A stretch of DNA of 36,208 nucleotides from Bacteroidetes bacterium UBA3022 (lineage in GTDB: Bacteria; Bacteroidota; Bacteroidia; Chitinophagales; BACL12). Shown here piece by piece: positions 16,787 through 25,114 of this stretch (its first letter is position 1; each line of letters starts with the position of its first letter). Made by a program: the position numbers and the translations under genes. Where the stretch lies: positions 1 to 36,208 of the forward strand of contig DDYY01000031.1 in assembly GCA_002346225.1 (NCBI GenBank), read 5' to 3'. The notes below the pieces were generated by a model. The model saw only the letters and a list, made by a program, of their open reading frames with translations. It was not told where the DNA came from and did no database searches.

Positions 16787-17365
16787 TTAAATTTCGCTCT
16801 CTGCTACTACTTCGGTTACTTCTGGAACCATGCGTTTCAGCAATCCTTCAATTCCGGATTTTAGGGTAACGGTGGAGGAAGGACAACCGCTGCAGGAACC
16901 TTGCATCATCAGGGTAACTACACCATTGTCGAACGACTTGAACTGAATAGCTCCACCATCCATTTCTACTGCCGGCTTCACGTATTTATCCAGCATGTCG
17001 CGAATTTTCTGTACAATCTCACCGCTGTCGCCGGAGGAAGGAACGTGTTCCGGCTCGGGAATGGCACCTACTATTTCTTTGCCATCAGCTACGTAGTTCT
17101 TAATGTACTCGCTGATTTTGCTCTTCACTTCGAACCATTCGATGTCCGGTTGCTTGCGCACCGTTACAAAGTTGTTCATGATAAAAACACCCTGCGCAAA
17201 GTCAAATTGCTCGAACAAAGCTGTTGCCAGCGGCGCATAGGAGGTGTCATCACCGCGCTCAAAATCAACGCTGCTGCCGGAAAGCAGCATTTTGTTCAAA
17301 ACAAACTTCAGGCTGTCAGGGTTGGGAGTCGCCTCTGTGTATATGCTTATGATAAAGTTGCTCAT
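16787..17365 (-). CDS. nfuA: NifU-like Fe-S scaffold/carrier protein
   Basis: A 192-aa protein with two parts. The N-terminal Nfu domain (about 1-90) starts with FIISIYTEATPNPDSLKFVLN and contains the VFIMNNFVTVRK strand. The C-terminal NifU domain (about 114-186) has the cluster-binding pair Cys158 and Cys161 in GSCSGCPSS. This architecture matches Nfu proteins that pass [4Fe-4S] clusters to client enzymes. It works in the same pathway as the isc operon about 4 kb away. It has its own promoter and terminator, so it is a single-gene unit. Confidence 0.94.
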   Translation of the reverse strand: MSNFIISIYTEATPNPDSLKFVLNKMLLSGSSVDFERGDDTSYAPLATALFEQFDFAQGVFIMNNFVTVRKQPDIEWFEVKSKISEYIKNYVADGKEIVGAIPEPEHVPSSGDSGEIVQKIRDMLDKYVKPAVEMDGGAIQFKSFDNGVVTLMMQGSCSGCPSSTVTLKSGIEGLLKRMVPEVTEVVAESEI

Positions 17366-17390
17366 GCTCTTATTAAGTTTAAATATGGCT

Positions 17391-17398
17391 CAAAATTA
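17391..17398 (-). promoter_or_regulatory. -7 element of NifU-like gene
   Basis: Minus-strand TAATTTTG, an exact consensus match, 25 bases before the ATG. No clear -33 TTG at standard spacing. Confidence 0.55.
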
Positions 17399-17439
17399 CC
17401 AACTAAACAAGAATGATTCTAAATAAGTTTGCCTTTGCT

Positions 17440-17464
17440 AAAAAAATGCTGCTTTTCTCAGCAT
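17440..17464 (-). terminator. terminator of radA-comF
   Basis: On the minus strand ATGCTG (17464-17459), a 7-base loop, CAGCAT, then a run of seven Ts. It is about 45 bases after the comF stop and upstream of the next gene's promoter. Confidence 0.8.
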
Positions 17465-17508
17465 CATGGAGCTTAGAAAGGGAAGGCTTTTTGTTGCCCA
17501 ATTGGGTC

Positions 17509-18210
17509 TCAGCTTACCGCATGGGCCGCTGCAGCGACACTTACCCGAACACCCGGCACTTGCTGCAGTAATTGAATACAGGCTTCGAGGGTGGCACCGG
17601 TAGTAATCACATCATCCACGACCAGCACATGGAAACCGGCAATCTGGTCGGTGTGTTGCAAACCGAACTTGCCATCCACATTGCTCCAGCGCTGCAATCT
17701 GCCTTTACGCGTCTGGGAGCTGGTATGTACCTGCCGCAACAGCACTGTCTCCAGTACCGGCACTGACAGCACTTGTGCAATGCCATGGGCAATGACAGCA
17801 CTCTGGTTGAATCCCCTGCGTTGTTGTTTCCGTGGGTGCAGTGGAACTGGTAGGATGGCAGAGACCGTCGATAGCTTCGGGTGCTGTTGCAATTGGGCAC
17901 CTAGCATCCGACCCAGCAACTCCCCGATATCTTTTCGGCCTTTGTATTTCAAGTGGTGCAAGAGCTGTTGTACCCTGCCGTCTTTCTGGAAATGCAGCAA
18001 GGCAGTGGCGGCTGTTACATCGGCACGCCCCCAGAAATGTCGGGCAACAGGATTGTCATCCCAGAGATGGAAATCGGTGAAGGGAAGCGCTACCGAACAG
18101 GCAACGCAGATGTCCTTACGGCCATTTTCCAGGGGGCCATCGCATGCGGGACAGACCCTGGGATATACCAGTTCAGTAAGCGCTGATATGGCATCTACAA
18201 GGAATTGCAT
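17509..18210 (-). CDS. comF: ComF family phosphoribosyltransferase-like protein
   Basis: A 233-aa ComF/GntX-type protein. The N-terminus has a four-cysteine zinc finger, CPACDGPLENGRKDICVAC, followed by a phosphoribosyltransferase fold with the PRPP loop VLVVDDVITTGATLEAC near the C-terminus. LPVPLHPRKQQRRGFNQS is the typical ComF central motif. In naturally competent bacteria ComF helps bring in single-stranded DNA. It begins directly at the base after the radA stop, so the two are one operon, and RadA also acts in recombination of incoming DNA. That pairing fits a competence role, though no other com gene is in view. Confidence 0.93.
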   Translation of the reverse strand: MQFLVDAISALTELVYPRVCPACDGPLENGRKDICVACSVALPFTDFHLWDDNPVARHFWGRADVTAATALLHFQKDGRVQQLLHHLKYKGRKDIGELLGRMLGAQLQQHPKLSTVSAILPVPLHPRKQQRRGFNQSAVIAHGIAQVLSVPVLETVLLRQVHTSSQTRKGRLQRWSNVDGKFGLQHTDQIAGFHVLVVDDVITTGATLEACIQLLQQVPGVRVSVAAAAHAVS

Positions 18211-19587
18211 TTAAAATAGGATGGAATAAATATCGGACAATTTTCCCGGAGCCTGAATGGCAATGCGGTATTTTTCTTTGGGCAGTCCATCAGCATTGTG
18301 GCGGGAGATGAACATCGTTTCAAATCCGAGTTTATCGGCTTCCATCACCCGCTGATCGATGCGGTTGACTGCGCGCAATTCACCCGACAGACCCACCTCT
18401 GCTGAAAAGCAGTGATGCAGCGGTACCGGCACATCCTCAAAACTGGAAATCAATGCAGCCGCAATGGCCAGGTCAATAGCGGGGTCATCTGCTTTGATAC
18501 CTCCCGCGATATTCAGGAATACATCTTTATTGCCAAACGCGAGTCCGCCGCGCTTCTCCAAAACGGCGAGCAGCATGTTCAGTCGTCGTAAATCGAAACC
18601 GGTGGTCGTGCGCTGGGCGTTGCCATATACTGCCGGGGTCACGAGGGCCTGCACTTCTATGAGCATAGGTCGCATACCTTCCATGGTCGCTGCGATAGCC
18701 ACTCCGCTGATGGGTTCGTCTTTTTGGGTGATCAACAGCTCACTGGGATTGCTGACCTGGCGCAGTCCGTCGGCCTCCATGCGGTAAATACCTATTTCAC
18801 TCGCTGAGCCGAACCTGTTCTTCTGGGCGCGCAGGATGCGGTGGGTATAGTGCCGATCCCCTTCGAACTGCAGCACGGTATCGACCATGTGTTCGAGCAC
18901 TTTGGGACCTGCTATGGTGCCCTCCTTATTAATGTGTCCTATGATAAAGACCGGAATGCCGCTTTCTTTGGCAAAGCGCTGCAACTGGCCGGCACATTCT
19001 TTTATCTGGGAAATACTCCCTGCAGTAGCATCTACGAAATCGCTGACCAGGGTTTGAATCGAATCAATCACCAGTAACGCTGGCTTCAGTTGCTTCACTT
19101 GTTTGAAAACTTTGGCCACCGCAGTTTCGGTTGATACATAGAGTTCATCATTACCACCGTGTATGCGTTCGGCCCGCATGCGGATTTGCTGCTCGCTTTC
19201 CTCGCCACTTACATATAAGATGCGTGTGCCTTGCAGTGACAATGCGATTTGCAGCAACAGTGTCGACTTGCCAATGCCCGGTTCTCCGCCAATAAGTACA
19301 ATACTGCCAGGCACAATGCCGCCTCCCAGTACCCGATTGAGTTCCAGATCTTCCGTAATCAGTCGCTGTCCTTCGCTGGCGCGGATGTCTTGTAAACGCA
19401 CAGGTGTGGCCTGCCTGCGGGAAGGTGTTTCGTCCTTCCACAACTGCTTGTCTTCTTCAGGACGGGCCACTACTTCTTCTACAAAGGTGTTCCAGTTATT
19501 GCACGACGGACATTTTCCCATCCACTTCGGCGATTCGAAGCCGCATTCCTGACAGAAGAAAGCCGATTTAACTTTAGGTGTCTTCAC
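18211..19587 (-). CDS. radA: DNA repair protein RadA
   Basis: A RecA-like ATPase and branch-migration helicase, 458 aa. It has a four-Cys zinc finger (Cys12, Cys15, Cys26, Cys29), Walker A GGEPGIGKSTLL (about residue 100), the RadA-specific KNRFG motif in RAQKNRFGSASEIG, and a C-terminal Lon-like domain (about 300-458). The start is GTG: an in-frame TAA is immediately upstream, and the zinc finger needs this N-terminus. It heads an operon with comF and is divergent from the HerA-like gene. Confidence 0.97.
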   Translation of the reverse strand: MKTPKVKSAFFCQECGFESPKWMGKCPSCNNWNTFVEEVVARPEEDKQLWKDETPSRRQATPVRLQDIRASEGQRLITEDLELNRVLGGGIVPGSIVLIGGEPGIGKSTLLLQIALSLQGTRILYVSGEESEQQIRMRAERIHGGNDELYVSTETAVAKVFKQVKQLKPALLVIDSIQTLVSDFVDATAGSISQIKECAGQLQRFAKESGIPVFIIGHINKEGTIAGPKVLEHMVDTVLQFEGDRHYTHRILRAQKNRFGSASEIGIYRMEADGLRQVSNPSELLITQKDEPISGVAIAATMEGMRPMLIEVQALVTPAVYGNAQRTTTGFDLRRLNMLLAVLEKRGGLAFGNKDVFLNIAGGIKADDPAIDLAIAAALISSFEDVPVPLHHCFSAEVGLSGELRAVNRIDQRVMEADKLGFETMFISRHNADGLPKEKYRIAIQAPGKLSDIYSILF

Positions 19588-19602
19588 TTACTAAGAGAGG
19601 GT

Positions 19603-19610
19603 TATCTTTG
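19603..19610 (+). promoter_or_regulatory. -7 element of HerA-like operon
   Basis: TATCTTTG, an exact TAnnTTTG match identical to that of acpP, 48 bases before the HerA-like ATG. It lies just outside the radA GTG start on the opposite strand. The -33 position has no good TTG. Confidence 0.6.
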
Positions 19611-19658
19611 CCCCAAATTAACTGAATATCTTCGACTGCCTGCAAAAAAAACATCCAC

Positions 19659-21203
19659 ATGGACAGGACAGAACAATTTAGGCAACATATAAGCGACGGG
19701 TATACCTTTAAAGGCGATGCTATCGTTCTGGGTACTGCCATGTTAGATACTGTTGCTGTACCCCATACACAAGTTAAGGTGCCGTTGAAAATGCTCAACC
19801 GGCATGGCATGATTTCAGGGGCTACCGGTACCGGAAAGACCAAAACCCTGCAAGTTCTCTGCGAACAGGTGAGTGCCAAGGGTATCCCGGTGTTGATTAT
19901 GGACATCAAGGGCGATGTAAGTGGTATGGCGCAACCCGGTAATCCGCATCCGAAAATCGACGAGCGGATGGAGAAAATCGGGGAAACCTGGCAACCCACG
20001 GCTTTTCCTGTGGAGTTACTCAGTATTTCAGAAGAACCCGGCGTGCGCTTGCGGGCAACAGTTTCCGAATTCGGACCGGTTTTGTTTTCTAAAATTCTCG
20101 ACCTCAACGATACCCAGCAAGGGGTGGTGGCGCTGGTATTCAAGTATTGCGACGATAACGGAATGCCATTGCTGGATTTGAAAGATTTCAGGAAAACCCT
20201 GCACTATCTGACCAATGATGGCAAGGACGAGCTGGCAGCAGAATATGGCACCATCAACAGTGCCAGTGCGGGAACCATCCTGCGCAAGATTGTAGAAATT
20301 GAAGAGCAGGGAGCAGACACTTTCTTTGGTGAGCGTTCATTTGATGTAGCGGATCTCCTGCGCACCGACGACCGTGGATTGGGATATATCAATGTCATGC
20401 GGCTCACCGATTTGCAGGACCGTCCCAAATTATTCTCCACCTTCATGCTTTCGCTGCTGGCGGAAGTGTATGGTACTTTTGAAGAAGTAGGCGACGCCGA
20501 TGCTCCCAAACTTATCATAGTAGTGGATGAAGCCCACCTTATTTTTAAGGAAGCTTCTAAGGCATTGCTCGACCAGATAGAAACCATTATCAAACTTATC
20601 CGCTCCAAAGGCGTGGGTATCTTTTTCTGTACCCAACTTCCCACCGACGTACCGGAAGCGGTATTGAGTCAACTGGGTTTGAAGGTGCAGCACGCCCTGC
20701 GCGCTTTCACAGCCAAAGACCGGAAGGCCATCAAAATGACTGCGGAGAATTACCCTATCAGCGACTACTATGCAACTGATGAAGTGCTGACACAACTCGG
20801 AATAGGTGAGGCATTGATTACCGGATTGAATGAGAAAGGTATTCCCACCCCATTAGCACATACCTTACTGGTGGCACCCCGTTCCAGAATGGATGTTCTG
20901 AATGAACAGGAAATACGCGGATTAATCACCACCTCACGTTTGGTGAACAAGTACAATGAAACAGTAGACAGGGAAAGCGCGTACGAGATGCTGGAGAAGA
21001 AGCTGGAGCAGGCATCAAAGGCCGCCGCCAAAGAAGCAGCCAAAGATACTTCCGGCACACGGCAAACAGCGGGAAGCAGCCGCACTTCCAGGCGGAGGCA
21101 AAAGTCGACACTGGAGCAGGTGACAGGCAGCAGAGCTTTCAATACCGCCATCCGGGAGTTATCAAGAGGATTGTTGGGAGCATTGATTAAAGGAATTAAA
21201 TAA
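19659..21203 (+). CDS. HerA-like ATPase (DUF853 family)
   Basis: A hexameric-type AAA-like ATPase of 514 aa, related to E. coli YjgR. Walker A is GATGTGKT (54-61), and Walker B is LIIVVDEAH (about 285-293). IRSKGVGIFFCTQLPTDVPEAVLSQLG carries the sensor and arginine-finger region of the family. The C-terminus is a basic, low-complexity tail (SSRTSRRRQKSTLEQV). HerA proteins translocate DNA; the function of the DUF853 branch is not settled. It has its own promoter and precedes an OmpA-like lipoprotein by 5 bases. No NurA nuclease gene is adjacent, unlike archaeal HerA. Confidence 0.92.
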   Translation: MDRTEQFRQHISDGYTFKGDAIVLGTAMLDTVAVPHTQVKVPLKMLNRHGMISGATGTGKTKTLQVLCEQVSAKGIPVLIMDIKGDVSGMAQPGNPHPKIDERMEKIGETWQPTAFPVELLSISEEPGVRLRATVSEFGPVLFSKILDLNDTQQGVVALVFKYCDDNGMPLLDLKDFRKTLHYLTNDGKDELAAEYGTINSASAGTILRKIVEIEEQGADTFFGERSFDVADLLRTDDRGLGYINVMRLTDLQDRPKLFSTFMLSLLAEVYGTFEEVGDADAPKLIIVVDEAHLIFKEASKALLDQIETIIKLIRSKGVGIFFCTQLPTDVPEAVLSQLGLKVQHALRAFTAKDRKAIKMTAENYPISDYYATDEVLTQLGIGEALITGLNEKGIPTPLAHTLLVAPRSRMDVLNEQEIRGLITTSRLVNKYNETVDRESAYEMLEKKLEQASKAAAKEAAKDTSGTRQTAGSSRTSRRRQKSTLEQVTGSRAFNTAIRELSRGLLGALIKGIK

Positions 21204-21208
21204 ACAAT

Positions 21209-22222
21209 ATGAATAAATTACTAATGTTTTCATGTGTGGCTGTTTTGGGTTTGAGTGCCTGTGTGCCTTCCCGACAGTACAACGATGTGGTGACTGCACG
21301 CGACAAGATGCAGGCAGAAAACGAATTATTGAACAATGCGATTGTTGCCAAAGACAAGCAAGTCGCCGATTTAAATGAGATGCTGGAAGAACGCGCTGAC
21401 AGCCTCCGCAGGGTTACCCGCGATTTCAACGATCTGCAGGCCAACTACGACCGGCTGGAACGCACCAACCGAGAACTGCGGGAAATTGAATCGCTGCTCA
21501 ACACGCGTATCAAGGAGATTCTGGCTATTTCCACTTCTGAGAATCAGCAGTTGAATGAGGAGCTGGCGCAGCGCATGAATGAGCTGGCAGAAAAAGAACG
21601 ACTGGCTTCCGAGCGGGAGATGGCATTGAACCGCCAGCAACGGAATATCGATTCGCTGATCTCGGCCATCGCTGCGAAAGAGAAGCGTATTGATGAGCTG
21701 GAAACGGCGCTGAATAACATGAATGAGAAATTATTGGTGGTGCGCACCTCCCTTGAGAAAGCACTCTCTGGTTTTAATTCCAGCGAACTGACCATTACCC
21801 AGGATGGTGGACGCATCTACATCAATATATCAGAAAAATTATTATTTGCTTCCGGTTCCACTACTGTAGATCCGAAAGGCAAGGACGCGCTCCAGCAAGT
21901 GGCCAATGTGTTGAAACAGCAGAAGGATGTGAGCATCAAAGTAGAGGGACACACAGATAATGTGCCTTTGAAAAGTGCCAATTTTCCGAAAGACAACTGG
22001 GACCTTTCTGTATTGCGCGCTACCACCATCGTGAAGCTGCTGACCAAGGACTACGGGCTGGATCCGAAACTGGTAGAAGCAACAGGCAGGGGTGAATTTG
22101 TTCCTAAAGCATCGAATGATGATGCCGCCGGACGCAGCCTCAACCGCCGCACAGAGATTGTTATCATTCCCGATATTGAAGAAATCACCAACATACTGAA
22201 CCAACTCAGTACTACCGAATAA
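21209..22222 (+). CDS. OmpA-like lipoprotein with coiled coil
   Basis: A 337-aa envelope protein. Its signal peptide ends in a lipobox, LSAC, with Cys18 as the lipid attachment site. A long coiled coil rich in Glu, Arg, Leu and Asn follows (about 27-185). The C-terminus (about 205-325) is an OmpA/MotB peptidoglycan-binding domain: FASGSTTVDPKGKDALQQVA, IKVEGHTDNVPL and GRSLNRRTEIVI. It would tether the outer membrane to peptidoglycan over a long distance. It lies between a HerA ATPase and tatC, each gap 5 bases or less, so these form one operon. Confidence 0.92.
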   Translation: MNKLLMFSCVAVLGLSACVPSRQYNDVVTARDKMQAENELLNNAIVAKDKQVADLNEMLEERADSLRRVTRDFNDLQANYDRLERTNRELREIESLLNTRIKEILAISTSENQQLNEELAQRMNELAEKERLASEREMALNRQQRNIDSLISAIAAKEKRIDELETALNNMNEKLLVVRTSLEKALSGFNSSELTITQDGGRIYINISEKLLFASGSTTVDPKGKDALQQVANVLKQQKDVSIKVEGHTDNVPLKSANFPKDNWDLSVLRATTIVKLLTKDYGLDPKLVEATGRGEFVPKASNDDAAGRSLNRRTEIVIIPDIEEITNILNQLSTTE

Positions 22223-22226
22223 GGGA

Positions 22227-23057
22227 ATGTCTACCCGCAGGAAGAGCAAAAATGAAATGTCTTTCATTGAGCACCTGGAAGATTTGCGCTGGCATATCAT
22301 CCGGGTGCTCCTTGTTATTGTGGCCATGTCCATCTTTTTTCTGATTCGTCCCGATCTTGTTTTTGATAAAGTAATACTTGGCCCGAAGGATCCCAACTTC
22401 CCTACTTACCGCATCATGTGTGCACTGGGTGAATGGCTGCATTTGAAGGGACTGTGCATCAGCGAGCTCAACTACGATCTTTTCTATCTGAATATTTCAT
22501 CCCCCTTCCTGCTCTATCTGCGTGTGGGAATTATGGGTGGTGCCATATTCGCATTTCCGTATATCCTATGGGAAATATGGAGATTTGTCAGGCCGGGATT
22601 GTATACCCATGAGCAACGGAATCTGGGTGGACTGGTGTTCATCGCCACCCTGCTCTTTTATATCGGTTGTTTTTTCGGGTACTTTCTGCTGGCACCCTTC
22701 TCTATCAACTTCCTCGCCAACTTCGAACTGAGCGATCAGGTAACCAATCAGTTTACCTTCGATTCCTACCTCGGCATACTTACCGGTATGGTGTTATGGA
22801 CAGGGGTCATTTTTGAGATTCCCATGATTGCCTACTTCCTCGCCCGAATGGGATTGCTTACCAACACCTTCATGATGCAGCAGCGCAAGTACGCATTTGT
22901 AGCATCTCTGGTACTGGCAGCAGTAATCACGCCATCGGGTGATGCTTTCAGTCTGTTCCTGGTGGCTACGCCACTGTGGGCATTGTACGAAGTGAGTATT
23001 GTGGTGGTGCGCAGGGTAGAAAAGAAGCAAAGACAAAAGGAAACATCTGATGGCTAA
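22227..23057 (+). CDS. tatC: Sec-independent translocase TatC
   Basis: The receptor and core subunit of twin-arginine export, 276 aa. The cytoplasmic N-terminus holds the TatC signature MSFIEHLEDLRWHIIR, and six membrane spans are visible with the conserved FAFPYILWEIWRFVRPGLY loop. The C-terminus is a basic tail. The loop around residues 55-85 (IMCALGEWLHLKGLCI) is longer than in E. coli TatC. No tatA gene is next to it. It follows the OmpA-like gene by 4 bases. Confidence 0.96.
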   Translation: MSTRRKSKNEMSFIEHLEDLRWHIIRVLLVIVAMSIFFLIRPDLVFDKVILGPKDPNFPTYRIMCALGEWLHLKGLCISELNYDLFYLNISSPFLLYLRVGIMGGAIFAFPYILWEIWRFVRPGLYTHEQRNLGGLVFIATLLFYIGCFFGYFLLAPFSINFLANFELSDQVTNQFTFDSYLGILTGMVLWTGVIFEIPMIAYFLARMGLLTNTFMMQQRKYAFVASLVLAAVITPSGDAFSLFLVATPLWALYEVSIVVVRRVEKKQRQKETSDG

Positions 23058-23061
23058 ATTG

Positions 23062-23069
23062 TATTTTTA
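23062..23069 (+). promoter_or_regulatory. -7-like element of rpiB
   Basis: TATTTTTA, then GGCC, then the ATG. It shares sequence and spacing with the element before the helicase gene. It may give leaderless transcripts on top of read-through from tatC. Confidence 0.35.
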
Positions 23070-23073
23070 GGCC

Positions 23074-23517
23074 ATGGAAACCTTACAACTATCCATTGGC
23101 TGCGACCATGCAGGCTTCGACTATAAAGATGCCATCATCGAGCACCTGCGCCAACAGGGACATACCGTTCAGGATTTTGGAACTTACTCTACAGATTCTG
23201 TAGACTACCCCGATTTTGTGCATCCTGTAGCCGAAAGTATCGAGAAGGGAACTGCACAACTGGGCATCCTGTTGTGTGGTAGTGCCAACGGAGTAGCGAT
23301 GACTGCTAATAAACACCGCGATATAAGGGCCGCCATTGTGTGGCAGAATGAACTTGCTGCTTTGGCCAGACAGCACAATAATGCTAATATCATCTGTCTG
23401 CCGGCGCGCTTCATTTCTCAACAAAATGCCATTCAATTTGTAGATACATTTCTGAAGGCAAGCTTCGAGGGCGGACGTCACCAGAACAGGGTGGATAAAA
23501 TGACCAATTTTTGCTAA
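23074..23517 (+). CDS. rpiB: ribose-5-phosphate isomerase B
   Basis: Interconverts ribose-5-phosphate and ribulose-5-phosphate in the pentose phosphate pathway. It is 147 aa, the standard size. The LacAB/RpiB fold shows GCDHAGFDYKD (9-19), the active-site Cys68 in LLCGSANGVAMTANK, and His101 in RQHNNANIICLPAR. No frame problem. It sits 16 bases after tatC and 17 before the peptidase. Confidence 0.96.
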   Translation: METLQLSIGCDHAGFDYKDAIIEHLRQQGHTVQDFGTYSTDSVDYPDFVHPVAESIEKGTAQLGILLCGSANGVAMTANKHRDIRAAIVWQNELAALARQHNNANIICLPARFISQQNAIQFVDTFLKASFEGGRHQNRVDKMTNFC

Positions 23518-23534
23518 TTTTTTAAATACAATAC

Positions 23535-25109
23535 ATGATAAAGAATGCGCTATGGGTGCTGCTGGTCAGTACCTCTCTCCTTGCAGTGGCACAAGACAGG
23601 AAAATGGATCCGCGTATCATATACGCCAATACCATCATGCCTTCTGACCTGAAGGAGCACCTGGAAGTACTGGCCTCTGATGCATATGAAGGTCGCGAAA
23701 CAGGACAAAAAGGACAGAAAATGGCCGCTAAATATATTGCCGGTGCATTCAAATCATTTGGCGTAGGGCATGCGGGTATTCCCGATGGTTATTTCCAGTC
23801 CTTCGAATTGACGGAAAACAGCTGGGGCAATACCTGGATTACCTCCGGAAATGAAGAGTTGTATTCATTCGGAAAAGATTTCTATGGCTTTCTCGATTAC
23901 AATAAGACCATGGATACGACCACTCGGGAAGTAGTTTTTCTCGGTTATGGCATCGACGATCCGAAATACAGCGATTATTCCGGAATGGAAGTAACAGGTA
24001 AAATACTGGTGGTGCTCGGAGGAGAGCCCAAAGACAAAAATGGCAATTATCGCATCAGTGGTGATGAAACCCCCTCTGACTGGAGTACCAAATGGCGCAT
24101 AAAGGGTGCCACAGCTTCAGAAAAGGGTGCTGCCTGTATCATGATTGTAGATAGTAAAATGGAAGCACGGGTGGAAGACGGCTATTTCATGGACTATGTA
24201 AGACATGCTACGCTGGATCTCCCGGCAGAAAATCCGGAACCCGACGGCGCCAATGTGCTGTACATCGCACCTGCAATGGCCGCTGCCCTTCTGGGCCAGC
24301 CGCAACTGGACAAAGCAGTGAGTAAAATAACTAAAAAGGGAAAGCCTGTGCATTTTACGGCTGCCAAGCCTCTGACTTTTATGATTCAGCGCATCACCAG
24401 TCCTGTCTACACCGAGAATGTACTGGGTTACATTCCGGGAACAGATTTAAAGGACGAAGTAATTGTTGTTACGGCACACTACGACCATATTGGCAAAGAA
24501 GGTGACGAAGTATTTAATGGAGCAGACGATGATGGTTCAGGTACAGTCGCGTTATTGGAAATTGCACAAGCTATGAGCATCGCTAAAATGGAAGGTCACG
24601 GTCCGCGCAGGAGCATTCTCATCATGGGCTTTAGCGGGGAGGAAAAGGGATTGCTTGGCTCAGAATACTATTCGGAGAACCCGGTATTTCCTTTGGAAAA
24701 TACGGTCGCCAACCTCAATATCGATATGGTAGGTCGCATCGATGAAGATCATATTAATGATTCTAACTATGTGTATATCATCGGCTCGAACTTCCTGAGC
24801 ACAGAACTCCATGAAATCAATGAGTACAATGCTAAAACGTACACCGACCTCACTTTAGATTATCGTTTTAATTCGACAGATGATCCGAATCGCTTTTACT
24901 ACCGCAGTGATCACTACAATTTTGCCAAACACAATGTTCCGGTCATTTTCTTTTTCAACGGTACGCATGATGACTACCATGAGGCCAGCGACGAAGTAGA
25001 TAAAATTGACTACGAGATATTAGCCAAGCGCACCCGCCTCGTTTTTTACGACCTGTGGACCCTGGCCAACATGGACAACCGCATTCAGGTGGATGTTGTG
25101 CAGGAGTAA
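23535..25109 (+). CDS. secreted M28 family zinc peptidase
   Basis: A 524-aa exported metallopeptidase with a signal peptide (MIKNALWVLLVSTSLLAVAQ). The zinc-binding set of M28 is in order: VVTAHYDHIG (first His), GADDDGSGT (bridging Asp), FSGEEKGLLGSEYY (catalytic and ligand Glu), NLNIDMVGR (Asp) and YYRSDHYNFAKHNVPVIFF (last His). A PA-like insert lies in the first half (VVFLGYGIDDP to about residue 250). Probably a periplasmic or outer-membrane aminopeptidase. It converges on the MFS gene with 5 bases between stops. Confidence 0.94.
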   Translation: MIKNALWVLLVSTSLLAVAQDRKMDPRIIYANTIMPSDLKEHLEVLASDAYEGRETGQKGQKMAAKYIAGAFKSFGVGHAGIPDGYFQSFELTENSWGNTWITSGNEELYSFGKDFYGFLDYNKTMDTTTREVVFLGYGIDDPKYSDYSGMEVTGKILVVLGGEPKDKNGNYRISGDETPSDWSTKWRIKGATASEKGAACIMIVDSKMEARVEDGYFMDYVRHATLDLPAENPEPDGANVLYIAPAMAAALLGQPQLDKAVSKITKKGKPVHFTAAKPLTFMIQRITSPVYTENVLGYIPGTDLKDEVIVVTAHYDHIGKEGDEVFNGADDDGSGTVALLEIAQAMSIAKMEGHGPRRSILIMGFSGEEKGLLGSEYYSENPVFPLENTVANLNIDMVGRIDEDHINDSNYVYIIGSNFLSTELHEINEYNAKTYTDLTLDYRFNSTDDPNRFYYRSDHYNFAKHNVPVIFFFNGTHDDYHEASDEVDKIDYEILAKRTRLVFYDLWTLANMDNRIQVDVVQE

Positions 25110-25114
25110 TGCTT

